From Acetomicrobium sp. UBA5826 (GTDB lineage Bacteria; Synergistota; Synergistia; Synergistales; Acetomicrobiaceae), in contig NZ_DJHF01000021.1 of the NCBI RefSeq assembly GCF_002433005.1, positions 12,265 through 76,264 on the forward strand: DNA of 64,000 nt. The letters are read 5' to 3'. Numbering within the stretch: the stretch's first letter is position 1; each line of letters begins with the position of its first letter. A program made the translations under genes and the position numbers. Shown here piece by piece: positions 24,178 to 32,325 of this stretch. Under the pieces are notes generated by a model. The model saw only the letters and a list, made by a program, of their open reading frames with translations. It made no database searches and was not told the origin of the DNA.

Positions 24178-24449
24178 GAATTCCTTGTTTTTTCGATCTC
24201 TTCCTTTACATCTGCCTCGGTCAGTCCGGCCTTTGAGGCTCTGTCTCTGAATTTGTTGACCAACAGGGAAACTTCAAGCCGCTTTGCTTTTTCGGTCACT
24301 TCTTTTAATTCCCTGTATTTTGAATAACTGAGCAAAACGCCCTTTAACTTTGATCTTGATGAAATGACGAAGGTTTCGCCCTTTTCTGCCTCATCCAAAT
24401 ATTTGCCCAACTTTGGCCTTAATTCGTTTACGCCTATTACTTTTTCCAT
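24174..24449 (-). CDS. Phd/YefM-type antitoxin
   Basis: A 91-residue protein partner of the PIN toxin. The N terminus (MEKVIGVNELRPKLGKYLDE) and FVISSRSKLKGVLLSYSKYRELKE form the Phd/YefM DNA-binding fold; the charged C-terminal tail would wrap the toxin. ATG 24449 is chosen because GGAGGT lies about 10 bases upstream; an in-frame GTG at 24458 is too close to that site. The pair probably autoregulates its promoter. Confidence 0.85.
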   Translation of the reverse strand: MEKVIGVNELRPKLGKYLDEAEKGETFVISSRSKLKGVLLSYSKYRELKEVTEKAKRLEVSLLVNKFRDRASKAGLTEADVKEEIEKTRNS

Positions 24450-24534
24450 TGTTAGCACCTCCGTCGACTGCCAAATAAGGTAATCTTCAGCCTATATTAT
24501 AACATGCCTGTTAACATTATTGTTTATTGTTTTC

Positions 24535-24720
24535 ACAATATTTCCTTCAGGCATTCGATGCACCGCGGGTAATTTCCCCCTATCGACGGCTTGCGACCTC
24601 TATGAAATTGGTCATTATTCCATGGTCTCGTTCTTAGATCAAACGCCTGTGTTTTATCACGTTGAAGGGGAAAATAAAGTTTGTTATGTTCAACGGAACA
24701 ATTTGAAAAGGATGGCCCCC
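24535..24720 (-). pseudogene. decayed 3' part of an MNT nucleotidyltransferase gene
   Basis: On the + strand this stretch aligns base for base with the 3' half of the nucleotidyltransferase gene at 26720-27142. Matching blocks include CGCGGGTAATTT, CGACGGCTT and ATGAAAT. It has small indels and no open frame. The 5' half of the gene is missing. The rest of the 395-bp gap up to the ZIP gene shows nothing I recognise apart from that gene's ribosome-binding site. Confidence 0.75.
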
Positions 24721-24843
24721 TTAAACAAATTAAACAAATGCTGTCCTCGTTCTGCTTTAACTAAACCTTTTTTAAATTGGCTGGCCATGGTATATTTGTA
24801 ACGTCAAACGAAACAGACTCTGCGAGAATGGGGGAGGATACCT

Positions 24844-25662
24844 GTGAACCTGGCTCAGGCTTTTGTCAACTTAAACCCTATTGTGCAGGCGTTATTGGCG
24901 ACGCTTTTTACCTGGGGTGTTACGGCCCTTGGTGCTTCGGCGGTCTTTTTGACCAAAGAGGTGAGCAAAAAGCTGCTTGACAGCATGCTTGCCTTTGCCG
25001 GGGGCGTCATGATAGCGGCAAGCTACTGGTCTTTGCTTGCGCCTGCCATAGAGATGTCCGAAGGAAAGGACATTGCCTCGTGGGTTCCGCCTGCCGTGGG
25101 GTTTTTGGCCGGCGGAGTCTTCATGAGGGCCATCGACATGGTCCTTCCCCACCTTCACATAGGGTTGGAAAGGACCGATGCCGAGGGAATTCAGACATCG
25201 TGGCGGCGCAGCACCTTGCTGGTGCTTGCCATAACTCTTCATAACATCCCCGAAGGCCTGGCCGTCGGCGTCGCCTTTGGAGCGCTCGCCTACGGGCTGC
25301 CAACGGCGTCGCTGGCCGGAGCCGTATCTTTGGCGTTGGGCATCGGCCTTCAGAATTTCCCTGAGGGATTTGCCGTATCCATGCCCTTGCGCCGCGAGGG
25401 CGTTTCTCCCAGAAAATGCTTTATGATGGGTCAAATGTCGGCGGTGGTCGAACCCATCGCAGGCGTCATAGGCGCCTGGGCCGTCATGATCGCCCAGCCC
25501 ATACTTCCCTACGCGCTTGCCTTTGCGGCGGGAGCGATGATATTCGTGGTGGTCGAAGAGGTCATCCCCGAAGCACAGCGCAGCGGTGAAACCAACATCA
25601 CCACTATGGCCGCCATGCTTGGCTTTACCATAATGATGATTTTGGACGTGGCGCTGGGGTAG
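24844..25662 (+). CDS. ZIP-family metal ion transporter
   Basis: A 272-residue inner-membrane importer for divalent metals such as zinc. It has about eight helices. The ZIP binding-site helices are seen as LAITLHNIPEGLAVGVAFGA (helix IV, HNxPEG) and GIGLQNFPEGFAVSMPLRR (helix V, QNxPEG). A later FVVVEEVIPEAQ helix adds acidic ligands. GTG 24844 follows GGGGGAGGA. A truncated, frameshifted copy of its last 104 bp lies at 27209-27312, and a decayed nucleotidyltransferase gene lies upstream, both traces of a tandem duplication. Confidence 0.9.
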   Translation: MNLAQAFVNLNPIVQALLATLFTWGVTALGASAVFLTKEVSKKLLDSMLAFAGGVMIAASYWSLLAPAIEMSEGKDIASWVPPAVGFLAGGVFMRAIDMVLPHLHIGLERTDAEGIQTSWRRSTLLVLAITLHNIPEGLAVGVAFGALAYGLPTASLAGAVSLALGIGLQNFPEGFAVSMPLRREGVSPRKCFMMGQMSAVVEPIAGVIGAWAVMIAQPILPYALAFAAGAMIFVVVEEVIPEAQRSGETNITTMAAMLGFTIMMILDVALG

Positions 25663-25756
25663 GTGTTAAAATAAAGTTTTATTTACGGTAAATGCTATAG
25701 GTTAAGTGAACAATTACGAAGTCCAAATTTTGCCAGATAAAAGCGAGGGGGAAATT

Positions 25757-26560
25757 ATGCTTCGAGTAGGAGTATTGCAACTTGACGTTCAAGTGGGTAA
25801 TAGAGAAGCAAACTTCATACGCGTAAAAGAATGGATAGAAAGGGCATTTGTTCCATCTGAATTGCCGACAGCGATCGTACTTCCGGAACTTTGGGATACC
25901 GGTTATGCCTTGGAAAAAGCTTACATGCTTGCATCAGTTGAAGGAAACGAGACCGCCTCTTTTTTGGGAGAATTAGCAAGGAAATACGGCGTTTGGTTCA
26001 TCGGTGGTTCCACCTTGGCCAAAACAGAAAGAGGCGTTACGAACAGAGCTCAGGTAATAGATCCGCAAGGCAAGCTGATCGCCTTTTATGATAAAGTGCA
26101 TTTGTTCCCATTGATGGAAGAAGACCAATACCTTGCGGCGGGAGATAGGGATTGCATATTCGACTGGGAAGGCGTAAGTGCAGGATGTGTAATATGCTAC
26201 GACCTGCGTTTCTGCGAATGGATGAGATGTTATGCCTTAAAGGGGGTGAAACTCCTTTTCATAAGTGCCGAATGGCCATCTGCACGGGCCAAGCATTGGG
26301 AAATACTGCTTAAAGCGAGGGCCATAGAAAATCAAGTATTCGTTATATCGTGTAATAGGTGCGGAATCACAACGGAAAATGCCTTTGATGGGAGGTCGCT
26401 GGTCGTCGATCCATGGGGTGAGGTTTTGTTAGATGCCGGGAGCAAAGAAGGTTTATATTTCGTCGACATTGATCCAGACAAAGTTCTTGAAGCAAGAACT
26501 AAAGTTCCAGTATTCAAAGATAGAGTGCCAGCTCTTTATGATTATATCACTATGATATGA
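25757..26560 (+). CDS. carbon-nitrogen hydrolase (nitrilase superfamily, omega-amidase-like)
   Basis: A 267-residue cytoplasmic amidase. The Glu-Lys-Cys triad is visible: E in IVLPELWDTGY, K in AFYDKVHLFP and C in GCVICYDLRFCEW. ATG 25757 is preferred because GCGAGGGGG precedes it; the open frame back to 25706 has no such site. Short members like this hydrolyse alpha-keto-glutaramate/succinamate or similar omega-amides, or deaminated glutathione. It lies between a metal transporter and a nucleotidyltransferase without an obvious operon link. Confidence 0.82.
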   Translation: MLRVGVLQLDVQVGNREANFIRVKEWIERAFVPSELPTAIVLPELWDTGYALEKAYMLASVEGNETASFLGELARKYGVWFIGGSTLAKTERGVTNRAQVIDPQGKLIAFYDKVHLFPLMEEDQYLAAGDRDCIFDWEGVSAGCVICYDLRFCEWMRCYALKGVKLLFISAEWPSARAKHWEILLKARAIENQVFVISCNRCGITTENAFDGRSLVVDPWGEVLLDAGSKEGLYFVDIDPDKVLEARTKVPVFKDRVPALYDYITMI

Positions 26561-26637
26561 CTGTATTATTAAAGTCTTTCTTTTAATTATGCATATTTTA
26601 ATTACTCATATGATTGAGGATCTGCCATTACAAAAAA

Positions 26638-26659
26638 CACTAAATAAGCGGTAGGCCCC
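26638..26659 (-). repeat. 22-nt dispersed repeat, copy 2 (inverted, diverged)
   Basis: CACTAAATAAGCGGTAGGCC plus CC is the reverse complement of the repeat at 23701 and 63979, with changes only in the middle AAGC/GAAC block. It lies about 60 bp beyond the 3' end of the nucleotidyltransferase gene and reads, relative to that gene, in the same direction as copy 3 does relative to the MNT-HEPN fusion. Confidence 0.75.
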
Positions 26660-26719
26660 AAGGGGTTTGCTAGTAATAGGCTATCTTTCTTCTGACCCGT
26701 TCCGTATCGAGAGTCATCA

Positions 26720-27142
26720 TTATGCCCCCACTATTTCCTTTAGATATTTGATGTAACGCGGGTAATTTTCCCCGTAACGACGGCTTATCATCTCCATGAA
26801 ATCGGTAACAGCATCATGATCTCGCTCGTAGATCAGCCGTCCTTTTCTTATGACGTTAAAGGCGAAGATGCAGTCCGTTATGTTTAAGGGGACGACCTGG
26901 AAGGGGTGCCCATCGATGGGGTCAAGGAGTGTCTCCGCGGCAAGGGCTATGTCTAAATAATATTTGTCCGGCTTGCCGTAAAGCGGTTTTATGACCAGGC
27001 CGATATCTATATCGCTGTCGAGTCGGCACAACCCAAGGGCAGAACCAAAGAGGTAAACTCCGGCAATTTCTTCCATATCTCCTAATGTCGTAAAAACGGC
27101 ATTTTTTATGAGGTTCTCATCGATCTGAACCATGCTTCTCAA
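26720..27142 (-). CDS. MNT-type nucleotidyltransferase, orphan
   Basis: A 140-residue minimal nucleotidyltransferase. VYLFGSALGLCRLDSDIDIG holds the intact GS-x-DxD motif. A third acidic residue is probably in the FQVVPLNITD strand. The start is either TTG 27142, eight bases after GGGGAG, or ATG 27133. No HEPN gene lies next to it, unlike the pair at 22.8-23.6 kb, so it may be an orphan antitoxin or a separate enzyme. A decayed copy is at 24535-24720. Confidence 0.78.
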   Translation of the reverse strand: MRSMVQIDENLIKNAVFTTLGDMEEIAGVYLFGSALGLCRLDSDIDIGLVIKPLYGKPDKYYLDIALAAETLLDPIDGHPFQVVPLNITDCIFAFNVIRKGRLIYERDHDAVTDFMEMISRRYGENYPRYIKYLKEIVGA

Positions 27143-27208
27143 TTTGCATTTCTCCCCTTTTGATCTTTTAATTCCATGTTTTTATTATACATGCAAGTGG
27201 CAGTCGAG

Positions 27209-27312
27209 TAGGTCATCCTCAAAGCACGACGCAACAGTGAAACCAACATCACCACCAGGCTACCATGCTCGGGGTTGCCATAATGATGGTCTTGGATGTG
27301 GGGCTGGGGTAA
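27209..27312 (+). pseudogene. frameshifted copy of the 3' end of the ZIP gene
   Basis: This matches the last 104 bp of the ZIP transporter gene (25559-25662) including its stop codon. It includes GTGAAACCAACATCACCAC and CCATAATGATG, with scattered changes and a one-base deletion that breaks the frame. Nothing upstream of the match is kept. Confidence 0.85.
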
Positions 27313-27346
27313 AAAATCGAGGGGGAGATACATCCTGATCTCCCCT
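27311..27346 (-). terminator. intrinsic terminator of the arsM-like gene
   Basis: GGGGAGAT (27322-27329) and ATCTCCCC (27338-27345) form the stem. On the - strand it is followed by CGATTTTTT (bases 27311-27319), a standard intrinsic terminator just beyond the methyltransferase gene. Confidence 0.8.
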
Positions 27347-27361
27347 TATGTCAAGCCCTGC

Positions 27362-28162
27362 TTATTTAGCAGCCTTTATCACGGCGCTGCCGAAGGCCCC
27401 GTCGAGCAGGTCGAAATCGGCCGAATCGATCTTTGCCTCGTCTCCGAGCATGGATTTTATCACGTCTTTGGTATACACGTGTTCCAAGGAAATCGTGATG
27501 TCCTTAAAGCCGACGTGGGCGAGCGTTTTGTTCAATTCGTCGACGGGCATGGAGCCGGCTATGCATGACACCCAAAGATCCGTAATTTGTCTTACGCGGT
27601 CGGGGACCTCCTTTAAAGTAACTATATCTGCTATGGACAGGTGGCCGCCCTTCTTTATGACCCTGTAAATTTCCCTGAAGACCTTCTCCTTGTCCTCCGA
27701 CAGGTTCACGACGCAGTTTGAAATGACCACGTCGACGGATTCATCGGGCAGGGGGATATCTTCGATGTAGCCTTTAATGAACTCCACGTTCGTAAGGCCC
27801 GCCTTTTTTCTGTTTTCCTCGGCGAGGGCAAGCATGTCGTCCGTCATGTCAAGGCCGTAAACCTTTCCGCTGTCTCCGACGATCTTTGCTGCCAAAAATG
27901 CGTCGATACCGCCGCCGCTTCCCAAATCGAGCACCACGTCGCCTTCCTCTAGATCGGCAAATACCAGCGGATTGGCACATCCCTGAGAGGCCATCAAGGC
28001 TTCCTCGGGCAGACCCTCAAGAAACTCTTCGCCGTAAATGAGCGGTGCATTTGCGATGGGCCCGCAGCATGAGCCGCTGCAGCAGCAGGAATTTCCCGCT
28101 TTTGCGTTTTTTGCTATCTCTCCGTAAAAATGTCTTATCTGCTTTTTTATGTCTTCACTCAC
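27362..28162 (-). CDS. arsM: ArsM-like arsenite S-adenosylmethyltransferase
   Basis: A 266-residue class I methyltransferase. The N-terminal cysteine cluster CCCSGSCCGP and the sequence ASQGCANPL are typical of the arsenite methyltransferase family. The SAM site is VVLDLGSGGGIDAFLAA with the following acidic LDMTDDML. Conserved cysteines at SNCVVNLS and WVSCIAGS would complete the arsenic site. It would methylate As(III) to volatile or less toxic species. GTG 28162 follows GGGAGGT. No ArsR or other ars gene lies beside it. Confidence 0.85.
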   Translation of the reverse strand: MSEDIKKQIRHFYGEIAKNAKAGNSCCCSGSCCGPIANAPLIYGEEFLEGLPEEALMASQGCANPLVFADLEEGDVVLDLGSGGGIDAFLAAKIVGDSGKVYGLDMTDDMLALAEENRKKAGLTNVEFIKGYIEDIPLPDESVDVVISNCVVNLSEDKEKVFREIYRVIKKGGHLSIADIVTLKEVPDRVRQITDLWVSCIAGSMPVDELNKTLAHVGFKDITISLEHVYTKDVIKSMLGDEAKIDSADFDLLDGAFGSAVIKAAK

Positions 28163-28354
28163 AGTAACAACCTCCCGATCTTTGGGTTACTGTTTTATTA
28201 TACAGGGTTTAAATAAAGGTGTGTCGCTCAAATTTCCTATAGCTGCTATGTCTTTTTCTCTTGTGATATGTGATAAAATATTTCGGCCCTTTATGCCCTG
28301 TTTCTTTATGTGCTTAAGTGATTCTAATTATCTGACATAATGGAGGATGAAACG

Positions 28355-29587
28355 ATGAATGAACCCCTTGCCAAAACTCCTTCGTGGCCGATGTCTTTAA
28401 TTGCTTTTGGGTTTTACTTTTCCCTCTTTTTCGATCCCTGGGGTCCCATTCCCAGGTATTTGGGGTGGCTTTTTTGCATCATCGGGATAGTCGGTCTGTT
28501 TATCCTTCGAAACCCGGAGCTACGAAGGCCTGTTTTGGACCATGCAGTTAAAATTATTATATACATAATGATAATATGGTCTGTTTTTACCACGCTGCTT
28601 AACTTTTACGGATGGTACCATTTTGGCAAGGGGGTATCAAACCCTTTGGAGGCCGCCTTTGGCATATGGCTGACGGCGTTCGTCGTGTCTAAAGAAGGTA
28701 CAGGGCGTTTTCAAAAGGTGTGGTGGGCTTCCAGCGTCCTGATATTCGTAGCATGTATTTTGCAGGCAGTGAACGTGCTTAAGTTTAACGTCTTTTCTCA
28801 TCACAACACCCTTGGTTTGTATGCCGTCGTGACCCTTCCCATGTCACTTAACTTTGCAGTTCGAAGATACGACAGCAGGCTGCTGCACGTCATTTCTTCT
28901 TTGACGGTTGTCCTTAATTTAATAGCGCTTTTTCTAAGTTTTAGCTCTGGCCCCTGGCTGATAGGCGGCATAGAGATCTTGCTTTTCTTTATAATAGCTC
29001 GCCCTGGGAAATACGGTTTATTTAAGGGGTTATTAATTCCCCTTTTAGTTACGGCCATTCTGGGATTTTCGTTTGCTTTAGTTCAACCTACTTACCTTGA
29101 CCTCTTTAAACGAGAGATATCTCAATTGATATCTTTCTCGGGGGATTTCGCGAAATTTACCACAAATCGCACGCGCATATGGGAAAAAACGGCGCACTTG
29201 ATCTCCCAAAAGCCCATTACGGGATGGGGATGGATTAGATACAAGACCTTGTTTTTGATGAGTAATTTTGAAGCGATACCAGGAGTAGGCATTCCCGTAG
29301 AACCTCACAACATGTATATTCAGTTGCTGACTTATGGAGGTTTTCCGCTTCTTATCGTCGTCGTGGGGTTGATGCTTCGCGGTGCATGGCTTGCCTGGAG
29401 AAAACTTAGAAGCTGCAAAGGCGAAAATATGTATCTTTACGCGGCAGTCCTTGCCACAATATTGGCTATCTTGGTCTATAGCATGGGGGGAAGTGTCTTT
29501 GCCGCCAGACAAAAGATCGGCTTTCTTTTCTGGGCCTTGCATGGCATCGCTGCAGCACTGCCGGAAAGGGGCAAAGGTAAGGCTTGA
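28355..29587 (+). CDS. O-antigen ligase/polymerase family membrane protein (Wzy/WaaL-like)
   Basis: A 410-residue inner-membrane protein with about ten to twelve helices. The central SHHNTLGLYAVVTLPM and the large loop TGWGWIRYKTLFL followed by GIPVEPHNMYIQLLTYGGFP carry the PHNxxxQ-type signature of the O-antigen ligase family. Such proteins either polymerise repeat units or join glycans to a carrier. ATG 28355 follows GGAGG. It opens the large polysaccharide locus on the + strand. A decayed segment follows it. Confidence 0.82.
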   Translation: MNEPLAKTPSWPMSLIAFGFYFSLFFDPWGPIPRYLGWLFCIIGIVGLFILRNPELRRPVLDHAVKIIIYIMIIWSVFTTLLNFYGWYHFGKGVSNPLEAAFGIWLTAFVVSKEGTGRFQKVWWASSVLIFVACILQAVNVLKFNVFSHHNTLGLYAVVTLPMSLNFAVRRYDSRLLHVISSLTVVLNLIALFLSFSSGPWLIGGIEILLFFIIARPGKYGLFKGLLIPLLVTAILGFSFALVQPTYLDLFKREISQLISFSGDFAKFTTNRTRIWEKTAHLISQKPITGWGWIRYKTLFLMSNFEAIPGVGIPVEPHNMYIQLLTYGGFPLLIVVVGLMLRGAWLAWRKLRSCKGENMYLYAAVLATILAILVYSMGGSVFAARQKIGFLFWALHGIAAALPERGKGKA

Positions 29588-29638
29588 AAGGAGTTGTGAT
29601 GGTAAAGTCAACCACATTAATTATAAATGACAATGAAT

Positions 29639-29763
29639 GAGACTGCTGAAAAAGTGCTTGAACCTCTATTAAAAAGATACAGTTTTAATTGGGGCCAGAC
29701 AAATATTAAGTTTTATTTTGTAATTAACTTATTATAATATATATCGTGATTTTCAGCAGTCTC
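29639..29763. mobile_element. MITE-like element
   Basis: A 125-bp segment bounded by perfect 14-bp terminal inverted repeats, GAGACTGCTGAAAA (29639-29652) and TTTTCAGCAGTCTC (29750-29763), with an AT-rich non-coding core. The size and ends fit a non-autonomous miniature transposon whose ends resemble those of several IS families. No flanking duplication is obvious. Confidence 0.7.
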
Positions 29764-29945
29764 CTGAATATTATGAAAAGGTCAATTCCAAGGCAGGGCC
29801 AAATGTGATGATGTTAGGCTATCAGCCCTCTGAGGTGCTCCGAGATTATATGCAACGGGCTAAAGCCTTTGTCTTTGCAGCCGAGGAAGACTTTGGTATA
29901 GTTCCGGTAGAAGCTCAAGCCTGTGGTACTCCGGTAATAGCCTAG
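29764..29945 (+). pseudogene. glycosyltransferase (GT4) gene fragment
   Basis: This stretch is a diverged copy of part of the GT4 gene at 57519-58634, matching about 58222-58404. It encodes EVLRDYMQRAKAFVFAAEED and then FGIVPVEAQACGTPVIA before a TAG. It starts exactly at the right end of the MITE-like element. The rest of the gap to 30217 shows scattered coding-like stretches with stops, such as EWFREILQKLDAVTFRTLLD near 30110-30170, that I cannot assign. Confidence 0.8.
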
Positions 29946-30217
29946 AACCTGGAGGAGATCTTCGGTCCCGTTATAAGTGAGCTAGGATGTATAACGGTAC
30001 TCGACACCGGAAAGGTAACGCCCTTATACACGACCTTAAAGGGCATATGTCATGGCGGGTTTGATTTTTAGCTGACCTAAAACGTTGCCCCTTAGGATAC
30101 ATGGGGAGTGGTTCAGGGAAATCCTACAAAAACTTGATGCGGTTACGTTTCGCACACTACTTGACACACTTGACAGGCTAATTTCCGAGTAGTATTTTTA
30201 CTCATAAATAACTATGT

Positions 30218-30784
30218 GTGCAGGTGAATTCATTGACCATAAAGCTTGATTCTTTGATAACCTCCCAGACAAGGGTAAAGCTGCTTTTAAGGTTTTTCTT
30301 AAACCCAGAAAGCAGGTCGTACCTTCGGGAACTTGCAGAGGAGTTCGGCGAATCGACCAATTCCGTGCGGGTTGAGCTAAACAGGCTTACTGAAGCAGGG
30401 CTTTTAAATTCCTTCGACGAAGGCAGGACAAAAGTTTATCGGGCAAACACCAACCACCCCCTTTTTCCCGAGATACACAGCATGGTGCGTAAATTCACAG
30501 GGATTGACCAGCTGATCCCTCAAGTATTGTCAAAGCTTGGCGACATACATTCGGCCTACATCGTGGGCGACTACGCAAGGGGGATGGATTCGGGTATAAT
30601 TGACCTCGTCTTGGTAGGCAAAGTTGACAAAGCTTACCTGCAAAATTTAATAGACAAGGTCGAGCCCATGCTTCATCGAAAAATACGCTGCCTGTCTTTA
30701 AGCGAAGACGAGCTTGAAAAGTACAAGGCTACGCTTAAGCTTGAAGAGGCCATAGAGCTGTGGAGCAGCGGCAGGGGTGAGTGA
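30218..30784 (+). CDS. winged-helix regulator fused to a degenerate nucleotidyltransferase domain
   Basis: A 188-residue protein. Residues 10-75 form a winged-helix DNA-binding domain (TSQTRVKLLLRFFLNPESRS, then YLRELAEEFGESTNSVRVEL). The second half, from YIVGDYARGMDSGIIDLVLV onward, looks like an MNT-type nucleotidyltransferase fold, but the GS is GD and the first Asp of DxD is Ile, so catalysis is probably lost. It starts at GTG 30218 or 30224. It directly precedes the UDP-glucose dehydrogenase gene and may regulate the polysaccharide locus, a role I infer only from position. Confidence 0.7.
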   Translation: MQVNSLTIKLDSLITSQTRVKLLLRFFLNPESRSYLRELAEEFGESTNSVRVELNRLTEAGLLNSFDEGRTKVYRANTNHPLFPEIHSMVRKFTGIDQLIPQVLSKLGDIHSAYIVGDYARGMDSGIIDLVLVGKVDKAYLQNLIDKVEPMLHRKIRCLSLSEDELEKYKATLKLEEAIELWSSGRGE

Positions 30785-30921
30785 GGGTGAGGGTGGGGGA
30801 TTCAAGATTAAAGATGTGACCCCAAATTGGATGGGAATTGACTGAAAAGGCTACTGGTGTCTAGAATCAAAGCGAAGGTGCTATTCTACGGCACGCCGAA
30901 GGCACACGAAGGAGGTAACCA

Positions 30922-32253
30922 ATGCGCGTCTGCATGATAGGAACAGGATATGTGGGGCTCGTCACCGGGGCATGCCTTGCCGAACAGGGCAACCACGTCT
31001 GGTGCGTCGACATTGACGAAGACAAGATCTCAAGGCTCAATGCCGGAATCGTCCCCATCTACGAACCCGGCCTGGAGGATATCATCAAAAGAAACGTCTC
31101 CCAGGGACGGCTTAAATTCACCACCGACACAAAAGAGGCCGTCAAAAACAGCTTCTTTGTCTTCATCGCCGTAGGGACCCCGCCCGACGGAAACGGCAAC
31201 GCTGACCTCAAATACGTCATGCAGGCTGCACAAAACATCGGCTCTTGGCTGGAAGGCTACAAGATCATCGCCATCAAGTCCACCGTCCCCGTGGGGACCA
31301 CCCACAAGATCAAGATCATCATCGCAGAAGAACTTACAAAGCGCGGGCGGACCGACATCGACTTCGACGTGGCCTTCTGCCCCGAATTCCTCAAGGAAGG
31401 CTCCGCAGTGGACGACTTTTTGAGCCCTGACCGCATCGTCATCGGGACGGAAAACGACAGGACTTCGGCGTTTCTCAGGGAGCTTTTCTCCCCCTACGTG
31501 CAGAGGGAACCCAGGATCCTCACCATGAGCATCACTTCCGCCGAACTCACCAAGTACGCTGCCAACGCCATGCTGGCCACCCGCATCAGCTTCATGAACG
31601 AGCTCGCCAACTTTTGCGAGACCGTAGGCGCCGACATCGAGGAAGTCCGCCGCGGCATCGGCACAGACAAACGGATCGGCCCCGCCTTTTTATACGCCGG
31701 CGTCGGCTACGGAGGGTCATGTTTTCCCAAGGACGTGAAGGCTCTCATCCGATCCGCCAAAGAAAAAGGCAAAGACCTTACAATACTCCAGGCCGTGGAA
31801 GAGGTAAACATAAACCAGAAGTACAACTTCCTCAAAAAAATCTTGAAACACTTCGACGACAAGATAACCGACAAAACCTTCGCCATCTGGGGCTTGAGCT
31901 TCAAGCCCCACACCGATGACATCCGGGAGGCTCCGGCCATAGAGATAATCAAGGAGCTGACGAAAAAAGGCGCAAAGATTCGTGCCTTTGACCCCGTCGC
32001 CATGGACAACACAAAGCCCCTTTTCGAGGACGACCCAAACGTCTGCTTTGCCGACGATGAATACAACGCCCTCGAAGGTGCCGATGCCCTGGTGCTGGTT
32101 ACCGAATGGCCCCAGTTCCGCAAACCCGACTGGGAACGGGTGAGGGAACTTTTGGCCGAACCGGTGGTCTTTGACGGAAGGAACCAGTACGACCCGGGCA
32201 AAATGAAGCAGATGGGGTTTGAATACTTTGGGGTTGGGAGGCATCAGGGTTGA
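30922..32253 (+). CDS. ugd: UDP-glucose 6-dehydrogenase
   Basis: Oxidises UDP-glucose to UDP-glucuronate with two NAD+. The 443-residue protein has the N-terminal NAD loop MIGTGYVGLVTG, the central helix region ELTKYAANAMLATRISFMNE, the catalytic cysteine in GYGGSCFPKD, and the C-terminal domain IWGLSFKPHTDDIREAPA. GGAGGT precedes the ATG. Its stop overlaps the start of an epimerase fragment, which suggests that an ordinary UDP-glucuronate epimerase gene once followed. The GC-rich, codon-biased sequence differs from the AT-rich genes further along. Confidence 0.93.
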   Translation: MRVCMIGTGYVGLVTGACLAEQGNHVWCVDIDEDKISRLNAGIVPIYEPGLEDIIKRNVSQGRLKFTTDTKEAVKNSFFVFIAVGTPPDGNGNADLKYVMQAAQNIGSWLEGYKIIAIKSTVPVGTTHKIKIIIAEELTKRGRTDIDFDVAFCPEFLKEGSAVDDFLSPDRIVIGTENDRTSAFLRELFSPYVQREPRILTMSITSAELTKYAANAMLATRISFMNELANFCETVGADIEEVRRGIGTDKRIGPAFLYAGVGYGGSCFPKDVKALIRSAKEKGKDLTILQAVEEVNINQKYNFLKKILKHFDDKITDKTFAIWGLSFKPHTDDIREAPAIEIIKELTKKGAKIRAFDPVAMDNTKPLFEDDPNVCFADDEYNALEGADALVLVTEWPQFRKPDWERVRELLAEPVVFDGRNQYDPGKMKQMGFEYFGVGRHQG

Positions 32254-32324
32254 TGGATAAGAAAACACTGGTCACCGGTGCAGCAGGATTCATAGGTTTC
32301 CACAAACCTACAGGGACGGAATAG
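32253..32324 (+). pseudogene. NAD-dependent epimerase, N-terminal fragment
   Basis: Only 23 codons remain: MDKKTLVTGAAGFIGFHK and a short tail. This is the start of an extended SDR sugar epimerase (GxxGxxG loop), as in UDP-glucuronate 4-epimerase. It is translationally coupled to ugd (TGATG) and is cut off just before the flippase gene, marking a recombination joint. Confidence 0.8.
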
Positions 32325-32325
32325 A

